The notes beneath the pieces were generated by a model. It made no database searches, was not told the origin of the DNA, and saw only the letters and a list, made by a program, of their open reading frames with translations. Below are positions 7,975-16,650 of a stretch of 17,631 nt of DNA, one piece after another. Location: positions 1 to 17,631 of the forward strand of contig WSUB01000352.1 of the NCBI GenBank assembly GCA_019633425.1. Reading direction: 5' to 3'. The position numbers were made by a program, and so were the translations under genes. The DNA is from Tulasnella sp. 424. Taxonomy: Eukaryota > Basidiomycota > Agaricomycetes > Cantharellales > Tulasnellaceae. Position 1 is the first letter of the stretch; each line of letters starts with the position of its first letter.

Positions 7975-9070
7975 GACGATCGCGACCAAGAGACTGTGCT
8001 CGTAAAGCTCGGCCAGATATACGCGAACCAGAGGGATGCGGAGAAGCTGACAGAAGTCGTTCGCTCGTCTCGAGCATTCCTGTCATCAAGAGCAGAAGCC
8101 AAGACCGCGAAACTTAATATGCGACACCAACAGCATACTTTGCCCATTCGCTGACAGGGAGACTTTGCAGTCAAGACGCTCGTCGACTTCTTCTCATCTA
8201 TCCCCGGACCTGAATCCACTCAGAAACAAGTTCTGGAGGGCAACATCGCCTGGGCTCGGCACGAGAAGCTTATATCCTTGAAGCTGAGCTTGGAGACGAG
8301 ATTGGTCGCCCTGCACCTCGAGACACAACGTGCAAACAAGCGTTTTTGAAGGGCAGGATATAGGGCTAGGATAATTTAGAAATGTTAGGATCCTGGTCCT
8401 CTCTTTGCTCTTAGCAAGGACTGAAAGAAAGAGGGCCAGGTGTTGAATCAAAAGAGTGGTGCCTGACCAATATTGTGCGAGGACGGTCACTCTTTGTTCA
8501 ATCCTCGTCCGGTCAAATATAGAACAACAATGAGGCCAGGATCATAACATATCTAAAGGCTCCTGGTACAAATTTCTGCCCTCAAAAAACGCTCTAGCCG
8601 ACGTTGTGAGACACAGTCCTACCGTCCCGCGCATTGATGGTCTGCTTAAAGAGCTGAAGAGGCTTGACGATAAACTCATATTGAATAAGGTGCATCTTCT
8701 GGAGAGCCGCGTCTATCGGGGGATTGGTAACTTCCCCAAGTCCAAGGTGAGTTGAACCACTTTATGCGGTGCCTAATACTAATAGTTACCTCCAGGCAGC
8801 CCTGACTTCTGCTCGCACTTCCGCTAATTCAATCTACTGCCCACCTTATCTTCAAGCTCAACTCGACCTTCAGAGCGGAATTCTTCACGCCGAAGATAAA
8901 GACTACAAGACTGGGTAAGTAAGCTTCACGGAGTGTTTACCACTTTCGTCCCTGATTCTCTCTCATCTTAGGTACTCTTGCTTCTTCGAAGTCTTTGAAA
9001 ATCTTTCCACCAACGACGATCCCAAGGCTCTAACAGCGCTCAAGTATATGCTTCTGTGCAAGATTAAAAG
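7975..9070 (+). pseudogene. rpn6: Rpn6 internal fragment interrupted by a MITE, copy B
   Basis: The sequence reads as the middle of Rpn6/PSMD11. It starts near 7972 (GDDRDQETVLVKLGQIYANQ) and passes through VVRSSRAFLSS and TLVDFFSSIPG to LETRLVALHLET. It is then cut by a 283-bp MITE and resumes with IDGLLKELKRLDDK and LLESRVYRGIGNFP. Introns at 8747-8795 and 8915-8971 are intact. They separate [19 protein letters not shown] and [17 protein letters not shown], and the last match is LKYMLLCKI near 9065. One upstream intron has lost its GT donor (AATATGCG at 8115 against AGCAGTGGGCG in copy C). The first ~90 and the last ~170 residues of the family are absent, so this is a broken gene. Confidence 0.85.
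8325..8607 (-). mobile_element. Fold-back MITE 1, inserted in Rpn6 fragment
   Basis: This 283-bp element starts ACAACGT and ends ACGTTGT. Imperfect terminal inverted repeats run inward through AAGCGTTTTTGAAGGGCAG on the left and its counterpart CTGCCCTCAAAAAACGCT on the right. Weaker complementarity extends to about 80 bp on each arm (TTTAGAAATGTTAGGATCCT against its partner). It is flanked by the direct repeat GAGAC at 8320-8324 and 8608-8612. Copy C carries the uninterrupted site (CTCGAGACTCATTCC near 16382). It has no ORF of its own. Strand is given relative to the second copy at 10670. The transposase family is unknown. Confidence 0.85.
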
Positions 9071-10669
9071 TGAGATTGCCCCGTCTCCTACTTGTGAGAA
9101 CATCGCTGATCAGCCTGTAGTGTAGACCGTCCGGATAGCATAACATAGCCCTGCCCTCTATGTTAAATACAAGCGAACTTGCATTTCGGTCGAATGCGTA
9201 ATCGAGATAATGGGAATATCAGTGATTGTAAGGTTAGATGCCCCGCACGATCAATCATGCCAATACTTCATGTGCAGCCTTTACGGCGGCGACTCGAGCT
9301 CGGATACCCCATAATACCTTTACCAGCCCCGGTCATTCACATCAGCCGGCGCCCAAATGCCACAAGTTCCCTGCGCGCGCATCATCATCGATGATCACGG
9401 CTCTAGGAAATAATGTCCCACATCTCATAGAGTTTTTCTATAAGGCTTAAGTAGATATGAAAGCCCACAAACATAGTGAACGTTTGTGGGAGTTCCTACA
9501 GGATACAGTGACCTACGACTACCGTATCCGGTGTCGTACGTCTCCGATTGCTCCTCAGTGCAGGATCAGTTGTCCCGGTTCCGGCAGTTTTGGTGGACCT
9601 AGAAACGACGCGCCAACGAGCGCCATTACATGACCCTCCAGCAATAGTGACAGATTCCCGGAGAGAAGGTCCTGTCGAATGGAACGTCTTCCGGCGATGC
9701 AGTCGCGCGTCGATGGATCACGCGGTGCTACGGCATACTGTGCGCGTTGGTCTTCTGGGCTTCGGTTGACCGCCCAGCGCCCTCATGACTTCCAGTTCTT
9801 GCTTCAGCAGAACCCTGAGAGTATTAGATTCTCCTGCAGGTAGCTTTCTCGGCCGCTTCGTCCTCCCCTCTTGAACCCCCTCCATAGCCTCGGAATCGTA
9901 ATGGTGCTTACCTGCAGCATTCAACTGCCCCAAACCGATGCGACGCATCGTTCAGGTTCGGTAGGCACCAGACGGTCCAGAACGCGTTACGTTCTAAAAA
10001 GCATGCCCCTTTCCCCCGCTATCCGACTTCACCCAGGTTGTATTGGATTCGGCTGCATCGGTTTTGAACGACTTCCTTGGCCCAACATTTTCGGTGGCTC
10101 GTAAGATCTGTTGCACATTATCAAGCGTTTCGTGGGCGTTCACCAAAACAGTCGGCACGCCGAGCATCTGCTGAAGAAAGCCGATATTTGCTGGGTGAAA
10201 TACATGGGGGACTTCTACGAGTGTTCGACGAGGAGAGTGAGGTCCATGTGGCTGGGGTGGTTGAAGTCTAAATGGACACCTGACGTCACGATCAGGGCTG
10301 GGACGGGAAAATGAGGAACCGTGACGCCACCTTTCAGGAAACGTCAACCTTGCCCCCTCGGACGACTAAGGTGCATCTGCGGAGCTTTTTGGACTACTGT
10401 ACCCCAGTTCGGGCTTTGGAAATCGAAGCCTCGATCATTCCTCTTCGACGGTACCTCAACTGGATAAACAAGAAATATTACGCGCTTCGTTTACTGTAGA
10501 CGGACTGCCGATTCCTCTCTTCTCGATTTGATTTATTACCATGTAAATAGTACTTGGAAAACCCCCCGCGCCTTGATGGCCTTAAGGCTATCTGCTTGCG
10601 GGTAATAAACGGAGATTCCAACACGCCCCCTCGGATGAAAACGACTCAAGCGAGTTCTCGTAGAATGAC
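9071..10669. other. Head of repeat copy C with a copy-specific segment
   Basis: 9071-9490 aligns with 323-705 of copy B. Short blocks around 9630-9700 align with 710-800 (CCCTCCAGCA, GTGACAGATTC, GAATGG, GTCTTCC). From about 9740 to 10660 I find no match in copy B. This segment has weak protein-like ORFs: a minus-strand frame at 9994-10347 (HPANIGFLQQMLGVPTVLVN) and a plus-strand frame at 10111-10314 (HAEHLLKKADICWVKYMGDF). The two overlap, cannot both be real, and I recognise neither. I treat the segment as unassigned, possibly another gene remnant. Confidence 0.5.
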
Positions 10670-10930
10670 ACAACGTCGGCTAGAGCCTTTTTTAATTTGT
10701 GACAGGAGCCTTCAGATATGTTACGATCATGGTCTTATTGTTGTTCTATATTTGGACGAGGATTGAACAAAGAGTGACCAATATTCGTCAGGCACCACTC
10801 TTTTGATTCAACACGTGGTCACCTTTCTTTCAGTCCTCGGTACGAGCAAAGAGAGGCCCAGGAGACTAACGTTTCTAAATCATCCTAACCATATATCCTG
10901 CCCCTTCAAAAACGCTTATTTGGACGTTGT
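10670..10930 (+). mobile_element. Fold-back MITE 2, upstream of kinase-TPR gene C
   Basis: This 261-bp element is the reverse-complement relative of 8325-8607. It begins ACAACGTCGGCTAGAGCC and ends CGCTTATTTGGACGTTGT. Internal blocks such as GAGGATTGAACAAAGAGTGA and AGGCACCACTCTTTTGATTC match the other copy when inverted. Flanks (ATGAC on the left, GTGAT on the right) give only a doubtful target duplication. It lies about 330 bases upstream of the start codon of the copy C gene; copy B has no MITE at this place. Confidence 0.85.
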
Positions 10931-11159
10931 GTGATCTCTTATTGCTCAGTACCACTTCCCTTTATCTCATGGCCCGTGACCGTGTGAGACCTGGCGACGA
11001 CACCTCAACTTCATCGCATGGAATTGCAAGGAACATTCTATGGAAGCTAAACTTTAAAAACACACAGCTACAGGAGCAATTCGGCGTGCCCGGGGCTGGC
11101 CTTGCGAAGAAGGGCAGGTAGAGATGCACGCGGTCCCGGGTGGATCCGAGAGGACTTGT
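10931..11159. other. Upstream region of kinase-TPR gene C
   Basis: This matches 1020-1205 of copy B, with shared blocks CGACGACACCTCAACTT, TTGCAAGGAACATTCTATGG and TTGCGAAGAAGGGCAGGTAG. No gene is seen. It is probably part of the promoter region, with the MITE immediately upstream. Confidence 0.5.
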
Positions 11160-11257
11160 CCGTCCTTTTTATCCCCCTCTCTTGCACAATCCACTACTCA
11201 CTCCCCCGTAAACACACCACCAGCTTCCCCTCTCCTTTCACCTCTCTTACTAAGCCG
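11160..11257 (+). promoter_or_regulatory. CT-rich core promoter / 5' leader of kinase-TPR gene C
   Basis: This pyrimidine-rich stretch is collinear with 1210-1304 and ends at the ATG at 11258. CTTGCACAATCCACTACTCA and CTTCCCCTCTCCTTTCACCT are shared. A small insert (TTTTTATCCC) distinguishes it from copy B. Confidence 0.5.
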
Positions 11258-14035
11258 ATGCAAAAACGGCGATTTTTATCGTCCCTTAAGTTCTTCTCGC
11301 TTAGATCCTCTAGCCCAAAAGATGACAATCAAGATGCCGGGCCATCCGCCGCACAGTCCGATTTGGACCAGGATACCCCTTCCGGTGCATCCCCGCCGAG
11401 CGCTAAGCTGGTATGTCCTTCCCGAGCTTCCAGGACCATCTCAATGACTCGCCAAAACTATTTTTCTTCATAGAGGGAGAAACTCAACAAGCTAGCGAAT
11501 CGGCGAATTGATCTCTCCTCTATCCAATTCGTCGACGGCACCCCCGAGTTTCATGGAAGTTATGCAACAGTTTCGCGAGCCCGTTTGGTCTCTTCCTCCG
11601 CTGGTCAAGACCGAACGAGCCAATCCAATCCGGCCAAAACGGACGGTCTCCACATACCCGGCCCTGCTGGGGCGTCGTCTCGGCAGCAAAAGGTCGGTGC
11701 TCCTCTGCCTTTCTGGCCATTGATAGTGACGATGAGCGGCTCATCGATACAACCTTACAGGATGTAGCAGTGAAGAAAATGCACATTTCATATGACCCAG
11801 TGCGGATATTAGGCGTAAGAAGACTCCGACCGTTACGTAGTGGTTTCAGCGCTAAGGTCTTTCGGTTCAGTTGACACTCAGGGAAGCCGAATTCTTGGTC
11901 GAACTCTCTCACGAAAACATCATTGAACTCGAAGGATTCGTCGAGGATGTGTCCAAGAAGATAGTCTGGCTGGTCTTTCCCTGGGCGGAGAACGGAAACT
12001 TGAAGAGCTTTATTGCGTCAGCAGACTGGGAAATCCCCGAACGAATCTGGCTGGTACGATCGAACTACTCTTCTTCGACCCACTTCTGACACTCTGCATT
12101 CCAGATTGCCGACGTGGCTGAGGGAGTCGAATACCTCCATAGCCAACAACCCCCGATACGCCACGGCGACCTCAAATCTGTACGTTCTGAGAGCATCCTA
12201 TTGAACCACTGGCAAACATCGCCCTGAATTTTCAGATAAATATATTGGTCAACTCCGAGTATCGCGCGGTAATTACCGACTTTGGATCCGCTTGCCGTCA
12301 AACAAGCGAGGATTCAGACGGGGAGATAAGCCATGCCGAAATCAAACCGCCACCAGCCCTGTCGCTTGAACCAACGTTCTCCGCTGCAACAAATACCATG
12401 ACCTTAACACTGAAGGGTGATCATTTCACCCTTCGTTGGGCTGCTCCAGAGCTGTTGAACAAAAAGAAAGCCACCCTCGCGATCGATATCTGGGCATTGG
12501 GATGTGTAATCTATGAGGTATGTCTCAGATTCTATCTTATGATCGCGATGGAGTCTCAAAAACGAGCTCCGGTATAGGTGATGACAAACTCGATTCCGTT
12601 TCAAGACGTCAAAGCGGACACCGCTGTCATGGCACGGGTCATTATGGGAGATATCCCATCCATCACAAACGACGCTCGGATGGCCTTGATTAAGGCACTG
12701 TGTTCCCTCGCACTTGCGTGCTGGAGCCAGGACCCTCGGAAACGACCGACCGCTGAGGATTGCCGAAAATCAATCGGTTGGATGGTGAGTCATGATGATA
12801 TGGCGCCAATTACAAGGCAATTGATCAACGTTTGATAGCCTATGATTAGGCCAAACCCGATACGGACGGCAGATGCAGCGGCTTCTAGAGCTCGCTCTCC
12901 AGCGCTTCAGATGCAACTGGGACATATGTACAGGGGGCAGGGTGACTACATGAACGCGACGGATTTCTACACCAAAGCCCTGGGTAGCTACAGGGAAAGC
13001 GGCGACAGCAAAGGAAAGGCGGCAGCGCTGGCCCAGCTGGCGGAGGTGCATCGGCTTCGAAACGAGAACATCCAAGCCGTTACGTTATACTCCGAAGCCC
13101 TCCAAATCTATACCGACATCAGCGACAGGCCAGGGAGAGCCTACATTCTTTGGAGTCTCGCTGAGGTGCATCGGGTTCGAAACGAGTACAGCCAGGCCAT
13201 CCCATTCTACTCTGAGGCCCTCCAAATCCGCACCGACATCGGTGACAGGCCAGGGAGAGCCGCCACTCTTTTGGGTCTCGCTGCGGTGCATCAGGTTCGT
13301 AACGAGTACAGCCAGGCTGTCACATTCTATTCGGAGGTCCTCCAAATCCGCACCGACATCGGCGACAGGGAAGGGAGAGCCCGTGCTCTATTGGGTCTCG
13401 CTGATGTGCATCGAGCTCGAAACGAGTACAGCCAGGCCGTCACATTCTACACCGAGGCCCTCCAAATCTGCACCGACATCGGCGACAAGCAAGGGATAGC
13501 CCAAGCTCTTTGGAATCTCGGTGTAGTGCATCAGGTTCGAAACGAGTACAGCCAGGCCATTATGTTCTACTCCGAGTCCCTAGAAGCCTTCACGGATATT
13601 GGCAATAAGCAGGGGAGAGCCAACGCGCTGCAGGGCCTCGCTATGGTGCATTTGGCTCGAAAGGAGTACAGCCAAGCCCTTCCATTCCTCTCCGAGGCCC
13701 TCCAAATCCGCACCGACATTGGCGACAGAGGCGGGAGAGCCATTACTTTGCAGAGTCTTGCCGACGTGCATCGGTCTCAAAAGGAGTATAGCCAAGCCGT
13801 CACTCTCTTTTCAGAGGCCCGAGTAACTTTTACCGATATCGGAGACCGAGACGGCAGAGCTCACTCTCTGTTGGGCCTTGGCGGCGTGCATCGCGATCAG
13901 GGCAACTACGGGGACGCAATTGGCCTTTATACAGAGGCTGCAGAGGTCTTCAGACAAATCGGAAACGCTCAGGGTGCCGCTTACGCTTCGTACCAAGCTG
14001 CTCAATGCGAGGAGAAGCTACGTGACAGTTCCTGA
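11258..14035 (+). CDS. Kinase-TPR fusion protein, copy C (8 exons, ~789 aa)
   Basis: Exons by my model: 11258-11410, 11474-11692, 11761-11814, 11871-12053, 12105-12179, 12236-12517, 12578-12784, 12839-14035. All seven introns are 51-68 nt and GT-AG; the fifth is 56 nt. The domain order equals copy B: short Ser-rich N-terminus, TKL-like kinase (VAVKK, LREAEF, HGDLKS-INIL, ITDFGSA, WAAPELL, DIWALGC), then nine 40-residue TPRs and a cap. Exons 6-7 differ from copy B at only about 7 of 163 residues plus an 8-residue indel. The TPR array differs at about 69 of 360. This compact gene looks like the less disturbed version. The exon 7/8 join (GWM then PMIRPN) puts kinase and TPR in one protein; a separate TPR protein starting at the ATG at 12842 is the alternative. 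Confidence 0.87.
12902..13981 (+). repeat. Nine 120-bp units encoding 40-residue TPRs (copy C)
   Basis: Same unit number and exact 120-bp period as copy B, collinear unit by unit. Identity between copies is uneven. Units 7 and 9 differ at about 4 residues each, units 6 and 8 at about 10, unit 5 at about 14. Within the array, NEYSQA and EALQI(R/Y/C)TDI recur almost unchanged while positions 1, 4, 5, 8, 11 and 12 vary. Confidence 0.9.
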
Positions 14036-14700
14036 GGGCATTCGAGCTTCAGGGAGACAGAAGTCCAACTCACGTACGTGGCCCACGAGTTTCATTCCTG
14101 TATGGTCTGTTAACCGAACGGCCCACTCTCCGTCTCCACCATCTTTATACCACTGGTTAATAGAAGTATTTCAGCATCCTTTCGTCTCGATCCAACTACC
14201 TCGTGTTTCTGTAATGTCGCGAATGTCACGCATATCTTAATCGCTCGATATAAGTCTATAATGCTAGGAGTCAAATAAGACGGAGCAGCGCACGTATCTC
14301 CAAAGTAGACAACTAATGAACCCAAAGGTCAATCACGTGCTGACAGGCAGCGGTATTCGCGAATATTATTGTTGCGAATGATTTTGGCTCCTTTGGTGGA
14401 ACTGATTTCCTAGTAGGCAGATTCTGAGTTCGAAAGATGCAGTCTTCCTGAGTTGTCTGGCTTGCGGTCGAGCTTGTGGTGGCTGAAGTCGCCGGGGAAC
14501 AAAGCGACGGCCAACAAATAACCAGGGCAAAAGTACGCCGGTCATCACCCTCACCCTCACCCTGGGCAGTCCACGATGCCAGCTCTCCTCCAGCCTCTCA
14601 TGGACATCTCAAACTCTCCAACAACCCACCAAAGATCGGAGTACGAAGGGAAAGGGAAAGCCACGCCGTTCGCTACTACCACACTTTCCCCTCGTCGACG
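14036..14700 (+). other. 3' flank and spacer after kinase-TPR gene C
   Basis: 14036-14525 is the close relative of 5806-6310. From about 14540 it diverges: CACCCT is repeated three times at 14546-14563, then comes sequence without a copy B match (14570-14700) containing a short ORF from the ATG at 14577 that ends at a stop after about 43 codons. That ORF may be the mutated start of the MAU2-like fragment that follows, but I cannot show it. Confidence 0.5.
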
Positions 14701-16029
14701 TTAGCCAAAACTGAAATTCCAGATCCCGTCTTTCTACTCGGTCTCCCATCGCTGCTCCTTCATCCTCCAGACCACCCAAATCACGTACTATCCTTGCGCG
14801 CTTCATTTGACGCGTTGAACAGATGCATTCTTTACATTCCAGCTTAGGCGGAAACAGGAGTGGCGCGTTGTCTTTCGAGCAGGAGATGCAAGCGTACGGC
14901 ATGCAGGCCGAAATTGGGCTCAAAGTTGTCAGCGCCGGACTCGGCGGTTACGATGGGCCTGAGTGGGCGGGGGAATTGAGAATGAGGTGAGCAGTAGCGC
15001 GCGTCCACAACGTTTCGCACTGGGTTGATCCCGCGTTCGAAAAAGCCATAAGCCAAGCAGTAGGTTTGAATACGCGAATACGAAGCAAGTAGGACTAGCT
15101 CCCTATCTTCGACTCTCAGACCAAGCTCTGTCAGCAGGTGGGTGACATTGCCGAGTTATCTATTGAGTGGGACCTAATGCCGTCGGGCAGATTGCGTCCC
15201 TACAGCCTTTTCGGTCCCCGTTTTTCGATTATGTGAGCTCACCTTCTCCTCTTGCAAGCCCAAGTCAAAGCATGTCGTGCTACATTCAAGAGAGAAATAA
15301 ACGGTCTGAACGCGTACGACTCCCTTTAGGTCTCAGACAATTGAGCACCGCTGATGTGTATTTTCATCCCGTAGCGCCGACCATTCCTCAACCGTCTACA
15401 CCTGCTACTTCACTTATATGATTGCATTGCTCTCCTCAACGTCCGCCCAACCTCTCGATTACTCCAACGCATTATCAACCCTCCAAAAAGTCCAGTCGAT
15501 CGCGCACAGTAGGGGCGACAAGCAAATCTCAACTCTGGCTTTGGCGACCCGTCTCCAAGTGTCGACGCCGGCCGAGTTGTGGGAGCTTGTTGGAGAAATA
15601 TGCGACTCGCTCGAAGAGGCTTTGGGCTTTGGGTTTGAAGAAGAGATGGGCCAGCGAGATGCCCAGCAGACGGACGGCGAGACCAACGAGTCGGTCGGGA
15701 TGCAAACGGAAAGCCAAGAATCCACTCTTGCTCTGCATGAAGATCCACGTCCTAATACTGAGCATCCTCTATCACACTCGTTTCGACCCGACTTCCGCGC
15801 TCTACGACCTACTCGACTCTGACGCTCTCGAGAACTTCCTCGCCAGTGCCTTCAATGTGACATGTACAGCTGGTCCACCGTTCCATCTCCACGTCACGCA
15901 TTCGAGGATCTTGTACGAACTCGTCTTTTTGGTTAGCGGGGTGTGTAAGCGGGATGTAGTGGGCAGGAAGCCGAAGAGGAAGGTGCTCGTGAAGGAAGGC
16001 TTGGGCGTGTGTGATTTACTCCCGAAGGC
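14701..16029 (+). pseudogene. mau2: MAU2/Scc4-like cohesin loader fragment, copy C
   Basis: Collinear with 6610-7974. Recognisable pieces are EIPDPVFLLGLPSLLLHP (from about 14716), AEIGLKVVSAGLGGYDGPEW (about 14908-14967), ATFKREINGLNAYDSL (15282-15329), CIALLSSTSAQPLDYSNALS (15424-15483), AELWELVGEICDSLEEALGF (15571-15630), LDSDALENFLASAFNVTC (near 15815-15860) and VCKRDVVGRKPKRKVLVKEG. Frame is lost near 14845, after NAYDSL (TAG) and near 15725, where copy B has extra codons. Copy C keeps some segments that copy B lost (10 bp at AELWELVGE and 24 bp at KPKRKVLV) and has tyrosine in ILYELVFL where copy B has a stop. So the two copies decayed along different paths. Only the N-terminal and central part of the family is present. 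Confidence 0.65.
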
Positions 16030-16505
16030 GATGATCGCGACCGAGAGACTGCGCTCGTTAAGCTCGGCCGGATATACGTGAACCAGAAGAATGCGGAGAA
16101 GCTGGTAGAAGTCGTTCGCTCCCCACGAAGTTCGAACATTCATGTCGTCAACAGCGAAAGCCAAGACGGCGGAACTCAGCAGTGGGCGACACCAATCGCA
16201 TACTCTGCCTATTCGCTGACAGGGAGACCTTGCAGTCAGGACGCTCATCGACTTCTTCCCATCTATCCCCGGATCCGAATCCACTTATAAACAAGTTCTA
16301 GAGGATAACATCGCCTGGGCTCGACAGGGGAAGCGGATATTGTTGAAGCTGATCTTGGAGACGAGATTGGTCGCCCTGCACCTCGAGACTCATTCCTACC
16401 ATCCTGCGCTCACCCTTATCGATGGTCTGCTTAAAGAGTCGAAGAGGCTTGACGATAAACTCGTATTCACCGAGGTGCACCATCTGGAGAGGTCCGTCTA
16501 TAGAG
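16030..16505 (+). pseudogene. rpn6: Rpn6 internal fragment, copy C
   Basis: Reads as GDDRDRETALVKLGRIYVNQ and KNAEKLVEVVRS, then after a one-base frame slip near 16128 RTFMSSTAKAKTAEL. A probable 54-nt intron follows (GTGGGCGAC near 16182 to CTTGCAG at 16235), then RTLIDFFPSIPGSE, NIAWARQGKR, LETRLVALHLETHSYHPALT, LIDGLLKESKRLDDK and LERSVYRG. The MITE of copy B is absent, so this is the uninterrupted site. Homology ends near 16505, well before the end reached in copy B, and switches to repeat head sequence. The slip and the truncations make it non-functional as Rpn6. Confidence 0.85.
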
Positions 16506-16650
16506 GTGTGATCAGGCTCCGTAACCACCGTACGTCATAATATGTAAATGCGAAAAGCAGACTGGCCATGGACCTTGTAGAATAATCGATTTCGCTTATC
16601 AGCCTTGTGTGTGGTTGCGCACTCTTTATCTCGTGGCGCGTGACCGGCAC
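16506..16650 (+). repeat. Head fragment of a further repeat unit, copy D
   Basis: Aligns with 862-1030 of copy B: GGTGTGA, then GCTCCGTAACCA, CGTACGT, TAATATGTAAA, AAAAGCAGAC, TGGACCTT and GCGTGACCG in the same order. Part also matches copy C near 10960-10985 (CTTTATCTC, GGC..GTGACCG). Homology to the repeat is lost after about 16660, so the unit is truncated. Confidence 0.75.

Larger units (their letters stand above)
326..9070 (+). repeat. Segmental tandem repeat unit, copy B
   Basis: This is the first complete unit of a tandem duplication whose second unit is 9071-16505. Order: non-coding head, promoter, kinase-TPR gene, conserved 3' flank, MAU2-like fragment, Rpn6 fragment. Anchors shared with copy C include AGTGAGATTGCCCC at the left edge, the block ATGTTAAATACAAGCGAACT (425 and 9160), the whole kinase-TPR gene, and the 3' flank. 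Copy B is longer than copy C because it holds a Helitron-like insertion in an intron, a MITE in Rpn6, and more of the Rpn6 3' part. Confidence 0.88.
9071..16505 (+). repeat. Segmental tandem repeat unit, copy C
   Basis: This is the second full unit, collinear with 326-9070. It lacks the intron insertion and the Rpn6 MITE, but has about 900 bases of its own sequence (9740-10660) and another MITE upstream of the gene. Its Rpn6 part ends earlier, near 16505, where it meets head sequence of a further copy. Confidence 0.88.

Noticed and set aside
14546..14563. Three CACCCT units considered as a telomere-type repeat
   Set aside because: It does not match TTAGGG or its complement and is only three units long.
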